In this document: positions 15,651-23,282 of the stretch, in pieces
Layout: every line of letters begins with the position of its first letter
Position numbering within the stretch: position 1 is the first letter of the stretch
Origin: Geobacter sp.
GTDB taxonomy: Bacteria; Desulfobacterota; Desulfuromonadia; Geobacterales; Geobacteraceae
Reading direction: 5' to 3'
Assembly (NCBI GenBank): GCA_003490025.1
Contig: DNJC01000021.1
Span: 1 to 33,338 of the forward strand
Length of the DNA stretch: 33,338 nt
The notes under the pieces: generated by a model
Database searches by the model: none
What the model saw: only the letters and a program-made list of their open reading frames with translations
Told to the model about the DNA's origin: nothing
Position numbers and translations under genes: made by a program

Positions 15651-15690
15651 CCTCCGCCCCCCCTCTCCCGGAGGGGGAGGGGAGGGGATT
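15651..15690. repeat. GC-rich palindromic repeat in the coxC-coxD gap
   Basis: CCCCCTCTCCCGGAGGGGGAGGGGAGGGG contains a hairpin (CCCCCTC-TCCCG-GAGGGGG). It resembles the modules between tdh and kbl and at 29077-29129. It directly follows the coxC stop, so it may set a 3' end or protect the upstream mRNA segment. Confidence 0.65.
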
Positions 15691-16289
15691 TACAGGATCA
15701 GGTAATACAGCGGGAAGATGAATATCCAGACCAGGTCGACCAGGTGCCAGTACAGGGTCACGTTCTCCAGCGACACGTTGTCGTCCACGTTGATCGCTCC
15801 CTTTTGGACCAGGAGGGCGACCCAGGTGATCAGCGCGCCACCGACAAAGACGTGGATGCCGTGCAGCCCGGTGGTCAGGTAATAGAGACCGAAAAAGACC
15901 GACTCACCCGGCGCACCCGCCACGAGTTTCGGCGAGTTGGGATAGATCCCGTGGTGGAACTTCGCGCTCCACTCCAGGTACTTGATCACCAGGAAGGTGG
16001 CGGCGCAGACCAGGGTGCCGCAGAGGAGCGCCAGCGTCGCCCGCCGCTCCCCGCGCTTCATGGCGGTCACCGACATCGCAGCGAAGAGACTGCTGGTAAG
16101 GAGCACCACCGTGTTGGTCGTGCCGAAAACCACGTCGAGCTGCCGCCCCCCCGAGGAAAACTGCTGCGGGTACCGGGCCAGGTAGACGGAGTACAGGATA
16201 AACAGCCCCCCGAAGAGGATCAGTTCCGTGAACAGGAACAGCCACATGCCGAGCTTGGCTCCCACGCTGTCCTTATGGACGTGACTCAT
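15690..16289 (-). CDS. coxC: Cytochrome c oxidase subunit III
   Basis: Core membrane subunit of heme-copper oxidase, 199 residues with five predicted helices. This is the short bacterial form, lacking the first two helices of the mitochondrial-type protein. Landmarks are KLGMWLFLFTELILFGGLF near 12-30, ESVFFGLYYLTTGLHGIHVFVG with the conserved TGLHGIHV, and a final LYWHLVDLVWIFIFPLYYLI. The start overlaps the ctaD stop by four bases (ATGA), so translation is probably coupled. Subunit III stabilises the proton-uptake side of subunit I. Confidence 0.93.
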   Translation of the reverse strand: MSHVHKDSVGAKLGMWLFLFTELILFGGLFILYSVYLARYPQQFSSGGRQLDVVFGTTNTVVLLTSSLFAAMSVTAMKRGERRATLALLCGTLVCAATFLVIKYLEWSAKFHHGIYPNSPKLVAGAPGESVFFGLYYLTTGLHGIHVFVGGALITWVALLVQKGAINVDDNVSLENVTLYWHLVDLVWIFIFPLYYLIL

Positions 16290-17911
16290 GGAACCCCCGC
16301 GCCTTTGAAGTCATACGGCCCGTGGGTGACCACCGGGTCCTCCTCGAAATTCTCCGTCGGAGGGGGGGTCGGGATGCTCCACTCCAGCGTCGCTCCTCCC
16401 CAGGGGTTGCCGGTGAAAGGCTTCCCTTTCAGCAGTCCGCGCCAGAGGTTGACGATCACGATAAGCATCCCGAGGACCAGTATCCAGCTCCCGATGGTGG
16501 CCACCAGGTTCAGCTGTGCGAACTCGGGGAGGTAGTCGTAATAGCGCCGCGGCATCCCCCTCATCCCCAGCAGCTGCATGGTGAAGTAGATGATGTTGAA
16601 GCCGATGAACATCACGATCCAGCCGATGAGCGCCGGGGTCTCGTCGTACCTGCGCCCGAAGAACTTGGGAAGCCAGTAGTGGGCGGCGCCGATGAAGGCG
16701 AAGCCCGTGCCGCCGAACATGACGTAGTGGAAGTGCCCGACGACGAAGTGGGTGTCGTGCACGTGGATGTCTGTGGCGGCGGCGCCGAGTATCAGGCCGG
16801 AGAGCCCCCCGATCGAGAAGAGGAGGATGAAGGAGAGCGCGAACAGCATGGGCGCCTCCAGCGATATCGACCCCTTGTACAGGGTCGAGACCCAGTTGAA
16901 CACCTTGATGGCCGACGGGATCGCCACCAGGAAGGTCAGGAAGGAGAAGACCAGCACGGCCGTGTCGCTCATCCCGCTGGTGAACATGTGGTGTCCCCAG
17001 ACCACCGACCCGGCCGCCGCGATGCCGATACTCGAGACGGCGATCATCTTGTACCCGAAGATCGGCTTTCTGGAGAAGACCGGGATGATCTCGGAGATGA
17101 CACCCATGGCCGGCAGGATCATGATGTAGACCGCAGGGTGCGAGTAGATCCAGAACAGGTGCTGGTACATCAGCGGGTCGCCTCCGCGGCCGGGGTCGAA
17201 GAGACCCACTCCCAGCACCCGCTCCGCGACGACCAGCAAAAGCGTGATGGCGATGATGGGGGTGGCGAGGATCTGCACCCACGCCGTCGCGTAGAGGGAC
17301 CAGACGAAGAGCGGCAGCCGTGTCCAGGTCATCCCCTCCGCCCTCAGGCGGTGGATGGTGGTGACGAAGTTGATCCCGGTGAGGATGGAGGAGAAGCCGA
17401 GGATGAAGACGCCCAAGACGGCGAGCGAGACGTTGGTGCCGGTGCGGGCGCTGAAGGGGACGTAAAAGGTCCAGCCGGTATCGGGAGCCCCTCCGCCGGT
17501 GAAAAGCGCGGCGAGGACCACCAGGGCCCCGATGGCGTAAAGCCACCACGAGAAGAGGTTCAGCCGAGGGAAGGCCACGTCCCTGGCGCCGATCTGGATC
17601 GGCATGACCAGGTTTCCGAAGGATGCCGGTATTCCCGGGATGATGAAGAGGAAGATCATCACCACCCCGTGCACGGTGAAGAGGGCGTTGTAGGTCTTGG
17701 CGGTGACGATGGTCGGGCCGGGCGCAATCAGTTCGAGTCGCAGCAAAACCCCGAGGAGAGCGCCGACCAGGAAGAACCCGAAGACGCAACCAAAGTACAT
17801 CATCCCTATTCGTTTGTGGTCGGTGGAGAATATCCAGGACCGGATCCCGGTCTTCCCGGTATCCAGCCAGAAGCCGCCCGGGACGGGCGCCGTATTTTCT
17901 GCGGAAGTCAT
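16286..17911 (-). CDS. ctaD: Cytochrome c oxidase subunit I, A2 type
   Basis: Catalytic subunit that reduces oxygen to water and pumps protons, with twelve helices in 541 residues. Heme and copper ligands are all present: low-spin heme H in FTVHGVVM, CuB ligands in IYSHPAVYI and WGHHMFTSG, and the heme a3 and low-spin pair in DTHFVVGHFHYVM. The IYSHPAV sequence replaces the A1-type GHPEV glutamate with the tyrosine-serine pair that defines A2 enzymes. A K-channel lysine is seen in IPSAIKVFNW. Adjacent coxC, coxD and the heme c-bearing coxB make a caa3-type complex. GGGGGAAAA precedes the ATG. It follows the sco gene by 44 bases. Confidence 0.96.
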   Translation of the reverse strand: MTSAENTAPVPGGFWLDTGKTGIRSWIFSTDHKRIGMMYFGCVFGFFLVGALLGVLLRLELIAPGPTIVTAKTYNALFTVHGVVMIFLFIIPGIPASFGNLVMPIQIGARDVAFPRLNLFSWWLYAIGALVVLAALFTGGGAPDTGWTFYVPFSARTGTNVSLAVLGVFILGFSSILTGINFVTTIHRLRAEGMTWTRLPLFVWSLYATAWVQILATPIIAITLLLVVAERVLGVGLFDPGRGGDPLMYQHLFWIYSHPAVYIMILPAMGVISEIIPVFSRKPIFGYKMIAVSSIGIAAAGSVVWGHHMFTSGMSDTAVLVFSFLTFLVAIPSAIKVFNWVSTLYKGSISLEAPMLFALSFILLFSIGGLSGLILGAAATDIHVHDTHFVVGHFHYVMFGGTGFAFIGAAHYWLPKFFGRRYDETPALIGWIVMFIGFNIIYFTMQLLGMRGMPRRYYDYLPEFAQLNLVATIGSWILVLGMLIVIVNLWRGLLKGKPFTGNPWGGATLEWSIPTPPPTENFEEDPVVTHGPYDFKGAGVP

Positions 17912-17955
17912 TTTTCCCCCGAAACTTCGTCTGCCAGCATACTTGTGTTAGGTCA

Positions 17956-18807
17956 TCAGGAAGGACGGGGGGATCCCGGTTTCTTCCCCTTTCTGCCGGT
18001 CGCCAGCAGATAGGCGAGAAAACTGCCGGTGCAAAGGATGATGACCGTGGCGCTGACCCGCAACAGGTTGAACACGTAGCTCTTGCTCTTGGGATCGAAG
18101 CTGAAGCAGTAACCCACGACCTTGCTGATGGTGGTGCCTACTTTCCCCTGGCGTGCCTCGATGAGGGCCAGCGTCACGTCCTTCGCCAGGAACTGGGTGC
18201 CGTACAGGTAGCGAGCGATCATGCCGTCCTTCGTCACGACCAGGCTTACGACCGGGTGCATGAAGTCCCGCCCCTGGCGCTTGAACCGGTACCCGGCCGC
18301 CTCGGTCAGCTGTTTTATGCCCGCCGCATCGCCGGTGAGAAAACGCCACCCCTGCGGGGGGAAGTTGTCCTTCATCGCGGAGTAGTACATGCTCCGGGAC
18401 CTGGCCGCCTGCCCGGGGGTCTCCTTCTCGTCGAAGCTCACCGAGAGGACACGGTAATCCTTCCCCGGCTCCAGCTTGATCTCCGGCAGCACCCGGGCCA
18501 ACCCCTCCTGCAGGTAGTTGCAGACGTTGGTGCAGCTGTAGTAGACGGGAACGATGATGGTCGGGCCTGTGATCAGGTCAGCCAGTCGGCGCTCTTTTCC
18601 CGATTCGTCGCGAAAAACGAGGTTGAGCGGTATCTTCCCACCCAGCCGCTCGTCCACCCCCACCTGCACCCCGGACTCGCCCTCCCCCGCCAGGGGGTGC
18701 TGCTCCACATGGGCCATGGCTGTCGGTCCGGCTAAACCGGTCACCGCCAGAAGCCACGTCAAAACCGCAAGGACCACACCCCATCGCCGCCGTAAAGCGA
18801 TCTCCAC
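17956..18807 (-). CDS. SCO1/SenC family copper chaperone with C-terminal membrane helix
   Basis: Thioredoxin-fold protein that delivers copper to the CuA site of oxidase subunit II. Copper ligands are the CxxxC motif, C92 and C96 in YYSCTNVCNY, and H184 in DFMHPVVSLVV. An N-terminal hydrophobic segment (10-30) exports it, and a second helix near the C-terminus (VSATVIILCTGSFLAYLLA) gives an extra anchor not found in mitochondrial-type SCO. I choose the GTG at 18807: GGAG lies seven bases upstream, and the promoter -10 at 18847-18852 puts the only upstream ATG (18858) outside the transcript. It is the first gene of the oxidase operon. Confidence 0.9.
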   Translation of the reverse strand: MEIALRRRWGVVLAVLTWLLAVTGLAGPTAMAHVEQHPLAGEGESGVQVGVDERLGGKIPLNLVFRDESGKERRLADLITGPTIIVPVYYSCTNVCNYLQEGLARVLPEIKLEPGKDYRVLSVSFDEKETPGQAARSRSMYYSAMKDNFPPQGWRFLTGDAAGIKQLTEAAGYRFKRQGRDFMHPVVSLVVTKDGMIARYLYGTQFLAKDVTLALIEARQGKVGTTISKVVGYCFSFDPKSKSYVFNLLRVSATVIILCTGSFLAYLLATGRKGKKPGSPRPS

Positions 18808-18846
18808 CTTCAACTCCGAACGTCCCTTGATAAAAACAATTCGCTC

Positions 18847-18875
18847 ATTATAAAGCAATCTGCCCCCCTGTCCAA
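18847..18875 (-). promoter_or_regulatory. Sigma-70 promoter of the oxidase operon
   Basis: On the minus strand TTGGAC (18875-18870) and a consensus TATAAT (18852-18847) are separated by exactly 17 bases. Transcription would start near 18840, giving a leader of about 33 bases to the GTG of the SCO gene. This is the best promoter match I see in the window. Confidence 0.75.
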
Positions 18876-18975
18876 TGACATCGCGAAAATTCGGTCATCA
18901 TGAGCCGGATCCTTGCTGAACGGGCAGGAACCGGTTTCCGTGCCGGACAGCAATCCATTGCGCTGCAGATAAAAC

Positions 18976-19003
18976 TTGACTTAAAATTTTCTTACATTAG
19001 AGT
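18976..19003 (+). promoter_or_regulatory. Promoter candidate for the 63-residue exported peptide
   Basis: TTGACT at 18976 and TAGAGT at 18998 are separated by 16 bases, matching five and four of six consensus positions in an AT-rich stretch. The next start codon with a good ribosome-binding site is 77 bases further on. The 18808-19079 gap otherwise holds only the divergent oxidase promoter. Confidence 0.4.
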
Positions 19004-19079
19004 AGGTCAATATGTTTTCTCATACGATGTTCTGGCCGGGGGTGACAGCCCCGAGTTCTCAGCACCAAGGAGGCCGGCT

Positions 19080-19271
19080 ATGAAGAGATTTCCAGGGAAA
19101 ATAGTTATGGCGGCGATAATTCTCTCCTGCGGTTTCGTGATGCAGGCGGAGCAGTCCGCGGAAAATGCCAAGTCCAGGCAACCCCCCGCCCCGGTCGCCA
19201 GCCGCGAGGTGGCATTCAACGCACCCGACGCGGCCAGAGGCACCAAAACCTTCGTCTTCCACAGCGAGTAA
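19080..19271 (+). CDS. Small exported peptide, 63 residues
   Basis: Short gene with a strong AAGGAGG ribosome-binding site six bases before the ATG. The protein starts with a basic tip and hydrophobic core (MKRFPGKIVMAAIILSCGF) and a plausible cleavage point near VMQAEQSA, leaving about 38 mature residues rich in alanine, proline and charge. It has one cysteine, within the hydrophobic segment, so a lipoprotein is unlikely (no proper lipobox). A longer frame opens at 18900, but the ribosome-binding site decides for 19080. I recognise no family. It lies between the oxidase promoter and a chemoreceptor; function unknown. Confidence 0.6.
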   Translation: MKRFPGKIVMAAIILSCGFVMQAEQSAENAKSRQPPAPVASREVAFNAPDAARGTKTFVFHSE

Positions 19272-19468
19272 ACCCGCGTGAATCCGTCCGGTTCGTCCAT
19301 CCGGGCGCCGCGCCTTCCCTGCCGCTCGCCTCGAAAACAGGCCGTATTGCGCGCATCCGGCGGTTAGATTCTTCCCGCAGCGTGTCAATTAAAATCTCAA
19401 GTTCGGAAGGAGAGATGACGATTAGCCTCTGTGACTCTTAATCATAGGATTCATGAAGGAGATCGTAC

Positions 19469-21025
19469 ATGTCTTTCACTTCTCGTACTCTCGCGATCAA
19501 CCTTGTTGCTGTCGCCGCAACGATCGGCTCTTCACTTGTCATAACCGGCGGCTCCCACCTGCTCGGCATAGCGGCTGTCGGCACAGTCATCCTCCTGATT
19601 TCAGGGGCCGCGTGCTGGTTTGCCGCCAGCTCCGAGACAAAATCCTTGCAGGAGATCGCCACCGCGCTGGAAAACGCCGCGGCAGGGAACCTCTCCTACC
19701 GGATCGGCAAGGTCGGCACCGGGGAGATCGGGCGCATCGGAGACGCCTTCAACGGCATGATGGGGGACTGGAACAAGACCATGCACCAGTTCTTCACCGT
19801 CACCGACCTGGTCAGGGACTCGGTCGCCCTGGTCAGCGCCACCAACGATGCCATGGCGGCCGCCGCCGAGGATGTCGCCATGCAGGCGAGCACCATTGCC
19901 ACCGCGAGCGAGGAGATGTCCGCCACCTCGGGAGACATAGCGCGCAACTGCCTCTACGCCGCTGAAAACGCCCACAAGGCGACCGAGGAAACCACTTCCG
20001 GCGCGGAAATCGTCCGTAACAGCGCCCGGCTGATGGAGAGCATCGCGCAGCGGGTGATGGCGACCTCCACCTCGGTCGCGGGACTGGGAGAGCGCTCCGA
20101 CCAGATCGGGGCCATCGCGGGCACCATCGAGGACATCGCCGACCAGACCAACCTCCTCGCCCTCAACGCGGCCATCGAGGCGGCCCGCGCCGGCGAGACG
20201 GGGCGCGGCTTCGCCGTCGTGGCGGACGAGGTCCGCGCGCTGGCCGAGAGGACCACCAGGGCCACCAAGGAGATCGACAGCATGATCAAGTCGATCCAGA
20301 CCGAAACGAGGACCGCCGTCGGTTCCATGAGCGAGGGGGTGGAGCAGGTGAACCAGGGGACGGCGGAGACCTGCCGCTCGGGCGAGGCGCTCTCCGGCAT
20401 CCTCGGCATGATCAACGACCTGACCATGCAGTTGAGCCAGATCGCCACCGCCGCCGAGGAGCAGACCGCCACCACGCACGAGATCACCAGCAACATCCAG
20501 ATGATAACCAGCGTGGTCAACAGCAACGTGGAAAGCGCCCGCAGCACGAGGAGCGCCACCGGCAAACTGGTCCAGCAGGTCGACGAGCTGCACAAGCTCG
20601 TCGGCCACTTCCAGCTGAGCGACGCCATGGTCTGGGACCAGAGCTTCAGCACCTCGATCGACACCTTCGACGAGCAGCACAAGAAACTGTTCGAAATGGT
20701 GAACGAACTGAACCAGGCGATGCAGCACAAGCGGAGCAAGGAGGCGATCGGCTCCGTGCTGCAGCGCCTGATCGCCTACACCGGCACGCACTTCGCCGCC
20801 GAAGAGGAGGCTTTCCGCAAATCCGGCTACCCCGAGGAAGCGGCCCACGTCCAGCAGCACAAGGACCTGGTGAACCAGGCGCTCGCCCTCCAGGAGAAGT
20901 TCAATTCGGGCGAGACGCTCCTTACCCACGACGTCATCGAATTCCTGCAGAACTGGCTGGTGAAGCACATCAAGGGGACCGACAACCGCTACGGCACCCA
21001 CCTCCGCAAGGCCGGCGTCAGGTAG
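19469..21025 (+). CDS. Methyl-accepting chemotaxis protein with C-terminal hemerythrin
   Basis: Chemoreceptor of 518 residues. Two hydrophobic helices (about 8-28 and 31-53) are joined by a turn, so there is no periplasmic ligand domain. A HAMP-like segment follows near 54-105, then the signalling coiled coil with the conserved tip EDIADQTNLLALNAAIEAAR and GRGFAVVADEVRALAERT near 221-262. Residues 388-515 are a bacteriohemerythrin with all seven di-iron ligands visible: H404, H441, E445, H460, H464, H500 and D505. Such domains bind oxygen reversibly, so the protein probably senses oxygen or redox from inside the cell and signals to CheA/CheW. AAGGAG precedes the ATG. Confidence 0.93.
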   Translation: MSFTSRTLAINLVAVAATIGSSLVITGGSHLLGIAAVGTVILLISGAACWFAASSETKSLQEIATALENAAAGNLSYRIGKVGTGEIGRIGDAFNGMMGDWNKTMHQFFTVTDLVRDSVALVSATNDAMAAAAEDVAMQASTIATASEEMSATSGDIARNCLYAAENAHKATEETTSGAEIVRNSARLMESIAQRVMATSTSVAGLGERSDQIGAIAGTIEDIADQTNLLALNAAIEAARAGETGRGFAVVADEVRALAERTTRATKEIDSMIKSIQTETRTAVGSMSEGVEQVNQGTAETCRSGEALSGILGMINDLTMQLSQIATAAEEQTATTHEITSNIQMITSVVNSNVESARSTRSATGKLVQQVDELHKLVGHFQLSDAMVWDQSFSTSIDTFDEQHKKLFEMVNELNQAMQHKRSKEAIGSVLQRLIAYTGTHFAAEEEAFRKSGYPEEAAHVQQHKDLVNQALALQEKFNSGETLLTHDVIEFLQNWLVKHIKGTDNRYGTHLRKAGVR

Positions 21026-21049
21026 CAATCCCCCCTTACCGTCCCCACT

Positions 21050-21080
21050 CCGCAGGTCCCCTTCCCCGGGGGACCTGCGG
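21050..21080 (+). terminator. Hairpin after the chemoreceptor gene
   Basis: CCGCAGGTCCCC, a seven-base loop and GGGGACCTGCGG form a perfect 12-bp stem 24 bases past the chemoreceptor stop. No T-run follows, so it is either a weak intrinsic terminator or a 3'-end-stabilising hairpin. Confidence 0.5.
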
Positions 21081-21221
21081 CGACGACCTCCGCAGCCGGC
21101 CCACTTCGTCCAGTCACCCCCTTTAGAATTAGAGACTGCCGCCTCCCGAATCAATTAACCTGTTCTCCTTACCGGCTTTTTCTGCTACATTTTGGCTAAA
21201 CTTCTCCCCCACGAGGTGGCC

Positions 21222-22178
21222 ATGCCAGAAAAAACCGCACTCCTGTTGCTCCAGATGGGCGGCCCGGACTCGATAGACGCCGTACACCCGTTCCTCATGA
21301 ACCTGTTCACGGACCGCGACATCATCAAGATCGGCCCGGCATTCCTGCAGCCGTTCATCGCCCGGCGCATCGTGAACAAGCGCGCGCCGAAGGTCGAGGA
21401 GTACTACCGGCAGATCGGCGGCAAGTCCCCCATCCGGGAACTGACGGAGGCCCAGGGAGAGGGGCTGCAGCAGCTTCTGGGGGACGACTACCGCTCCTAC
21501 GTCGCCATGCGCTACTCCCGCCCCTCCACGATAGACGCGCTGGCGGCGATAAAGCGCGAGGGGATCAAGAAGGTCGTCGCCCTTTCCCTCTACCCGCACT
21601 ACTCCAGGGCCACCACCGGATCGAGCATCAACGAGTTGCAGCGCGTGCTGAAGGAAGCCGGCGTGAGCTTCGAGATGACCTTCATAGACCGCTTCTACGA
21701 CCACCCGCTCTACATCAAGGCGCTTGCCGAGAAGGTGATCCAGGGGCTTGCCGCCTTCCCCGACCGAAAGGACGTGGAGATCGTCTTCTCCGCCCACTCG
21801 CTCCCCCAGTCCTTCATCGAGGAAGGGGATCCGTATCTCGCGCACATCCAGGAGACGGTGCGCCTGGTGATGGAGCAGGTGGGGGAGGCGAGCCACCAGC
21901 TCTGCTTCCAGTCCAAGGCGAGCAAGGTCAAGTGGCTCGAGCCCTCGACGGAGGCGACCATAGACAGGCTCGCGAAAGCGGGTCGGCCCAACATCCTCAT
22001 GGTCCCGCTCTCCTTCGTGTCGGACCACATCGAGACCCTGTACGAGATCGACATCCAGTACGCAGAGGAGGCGAAGGCGCTGGGCATCAAGCGCTTCGTC
22101 CGGACCGAGTCCCTCAACTCTTCGCCGCTCTTCCTCGAGTGCCTGGCGGAGCTGGTGAAAACGGCGGTAAGAGGATGA
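21222..22178 (+). CDS. hemH: Ferrochelatase
   Basis: Inserts ferrous iron into protoporphyrin IX, the last step of protoheme synthesis. The 318 residues show LLLLQMGGPDS at the start, then YYRQIGGKSPIRELT, AMRYSRPSTIDAL and LYPHYSRATTGSS. The metal-binding strand FSAHSLPQSFIEEGDPY carries the conserved histidine, and VPLSFVSDHIETLYEIDI the conserved glutamate. I place the start at ATG 21222, with GAGGTGG just upstream; a TTG at 21192 would add ten unconserved residues. The stop overlaps the ATG of the next gene. Its product feeds the heme O/A pathway of the nearby oxidase and the c-type cytochromes. Confidence 0.95.
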   Translation: MPEKTALLLLQMGGPDSIDAVHPFLMNLFTDRDIIKIGPAFLQPFIARRIVNKRAPKVEEYYRQIGGKSPIRELTEAQGEGLQQLLGDDYRSYVAMRYSRPSTIDALAAIKREGIKKVVALSLYPHYSRATTGSSINELQRVLKEAGVSFEMTFIDRFYDHPLYIKALAEKVIQGLAAFPDRKDVEIVFSAHSLPQSFIEEGDPYLAHIQETVRLVMEQVGEASHQLCFQSKASKVKWLEPSTEATIDRLAKAGRPNILMVPLSFVSDHIETLYEIDIQYAEEAKALGIKRFVRTESLNSSPLFLECLAELVKTAVRG

Positions 22179-22357
22179 AAACCTGCAGTATCTGCAAGAG
22201 CGACTACGACGAGAACGAGCCCGACTCCCTGTACGGAGAGGCGGGGCAATGGCTGGCCGAGGAACATTGGAAGGACGCCGGGGAACTCTGCCGGAACTGC
22301 CGCGAGAACCGCGCCCGGCTCGCGATGATGTACTGCCACGAGATAAATCAAGGATAA
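22175..22357 (+). CDS. Small protein with two CxxC motifs, overlapping hemH
   Basis: A 60-residue acidic protein starting in the last codons of hemH (ATGA overlap), so it is probably co-translated with ferrochelatase. It has C4-S-I-C7 and C39-R-N-C42, which could form a four-cysteine zinc ribbon, plus a lone C54. Between them is an acidic linker with a conserved-looking aromatic stretch (GQWLAEEHW). No signal peptide or membrane helix. I recognise no named family; coupling to hemH hints at a role near heme or iron handling, but that is context only. Confidence 0.7.
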   Translation: MKTCSICKSDYDENEPDSLYGEAGQWLAEEHWKDAGELCRNCRENRARLAMMYCHEINQG

Positions 22358-22437
22358 AACCATTAGCCACAGAGACAGTCTGAGGAAATCTGAGTTTGAA
22401 GTTTTTTACTCAGATTTTCTCTGTGGCTAACGGTTTG
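22357..22437. repeat. Inverted pair of GCCACAGAGA repeats, hairpin
   Basis: The left arm starts at 22357 (AAACCATTAGCCACAGAGA, then TCTGAG). The right arm at 22409-22437 is its reverse complement with few mismatches (CTCAGATTTTCTCTGTGGCTA, then ACGGTTT read as two parts). The two arms are the same element found as direct copies at 3551-3593 and 4178-4219. The hairpin sits right after the hemH-linked gene and right before the MoxR gene, so it may end one transcript and insulate the next. Confidence 0.75.
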
Positions 22438-22453
22438 GATTTTGGAGCTTAAC

Positions 22454-23272
22454 ATGGAACGGATCACACTGGACGGCATCAAACTGACCCTGGCCAACCC
22501 GATCGAGCTGCCGCTGCGCTGGGTGGGTAACGATGAACTGCTCAGGCAGCTTCTCGCGGCGTGGATGGTGATCGACGAGCGGGACATCCCGTTCAACCCG
22601 CGCCTGATCGGCAAGCCCGGCGTCGGCAAGACCACCCTGGCGTATGCCGCGGCGAAGAGACTGGAAAGAAAGGTCTACCTCTTCCAGGCCACCATGGACA
22701 CCCGCCCGGAGGACCTGATCGTCACGCCGGTCATCGGCCCGGACGGCACCATCCAGTACGCGGCTTCGTCCCTCGTTTCGGCCATGATCGCCGGAGGCGT
22801 GCTGATCCTCGACGAGGGGAACCGGATGAGCGAGAAGGCGTGGGCCTCGCTGGCGCCGCTCCTGGACGACCGGAGGTACGTCGAGTCCATCATCACCGGG
22901 CTCAGGATCCCCGCCCACCCCGATTTCAGGATCGTCGTCACCATGAACGAGGATTCCTCCACCTTCGAGGTCCCCGAGTACATCCACTCCAGGCTGCAGC
23001 CGCAGCTCTTCATCGATTTCCCCGAGGCCGACGAGGAGCTGGCGATCCTGAAGGAGAACCTTCCCTTCGCCGGGAACTCCATCCTGAACTACGTGGTCGA
23101 TTTCCTGCAGCGCGGACATGCGGCGGACGAGCGGTACTCGGTGCGGGACGGGATCAACATCGCGCGCTACGCGCTGAAGATGATGGCGGCCACGGAGAAA
23201 GAGCCGCGCGAACTGCTGCCGCTGGCGGTCGAACGGATCCTCGGGGAAGAGGCATTACGGTACCTGAAATGA
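22454..23272 (+). CDS. MoxR-like AAA+ ATPase
   Basis: ATPase of 272 residues. Walker A is GKPGVGKTT at 53-61, Walker B is VLILDEGNR at 116-124 with D120 and E121, sensor 1 is the TMN with N165, and a candidate arginine finger is R180. The C-terminal lid is short, as in MoxR-type proteins. These ATPases usually act as chaperones with a VWA-domain partner to load metals or mature complexes. Here no VWA gene is next door; the partner ten bases downstream encodes a TIKI/TraB-like protein. GGAG lies seven bases before the ATG at 22454. A repeat hairpin separates it from the upstream gene, so it probably opens its own two-gene operon. Confidence 0.85.
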   Translation: MERITLDGIKLTLANPIELPLRWVGNDELLRQLLAAWMVIDERDIPFNPRLIGKPGVGKTTLAYAAAKRLERKVYLFQATMDTRPEDLIVTPVIGPDGTIQYAASSLVSAMIAGGVLILDEGNRMSEKAWASLAPLLDDRRYVESIITGLRIPAHPDFRIVVTMNEDSSTFEVPEYIHSRLQPQLFIDFPEADEELAILKENLPFAGNSILNYVVDFLQRGHAADERYSVRDGINIARYALKMMAATEKEPRELLPLAVERILGEEALRYLK

Positions 23273-23282
23273 GAACCTATTT

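Noticed and set aside
19415..19441. Eight-codon leader peptide before the chemoreceptor gene
   Set aside because: ATG to TAA follows a GGAAGGAG sequence, but spacing is only two bases, no regulatory codon run is present and no attenuator hairpin is visible.
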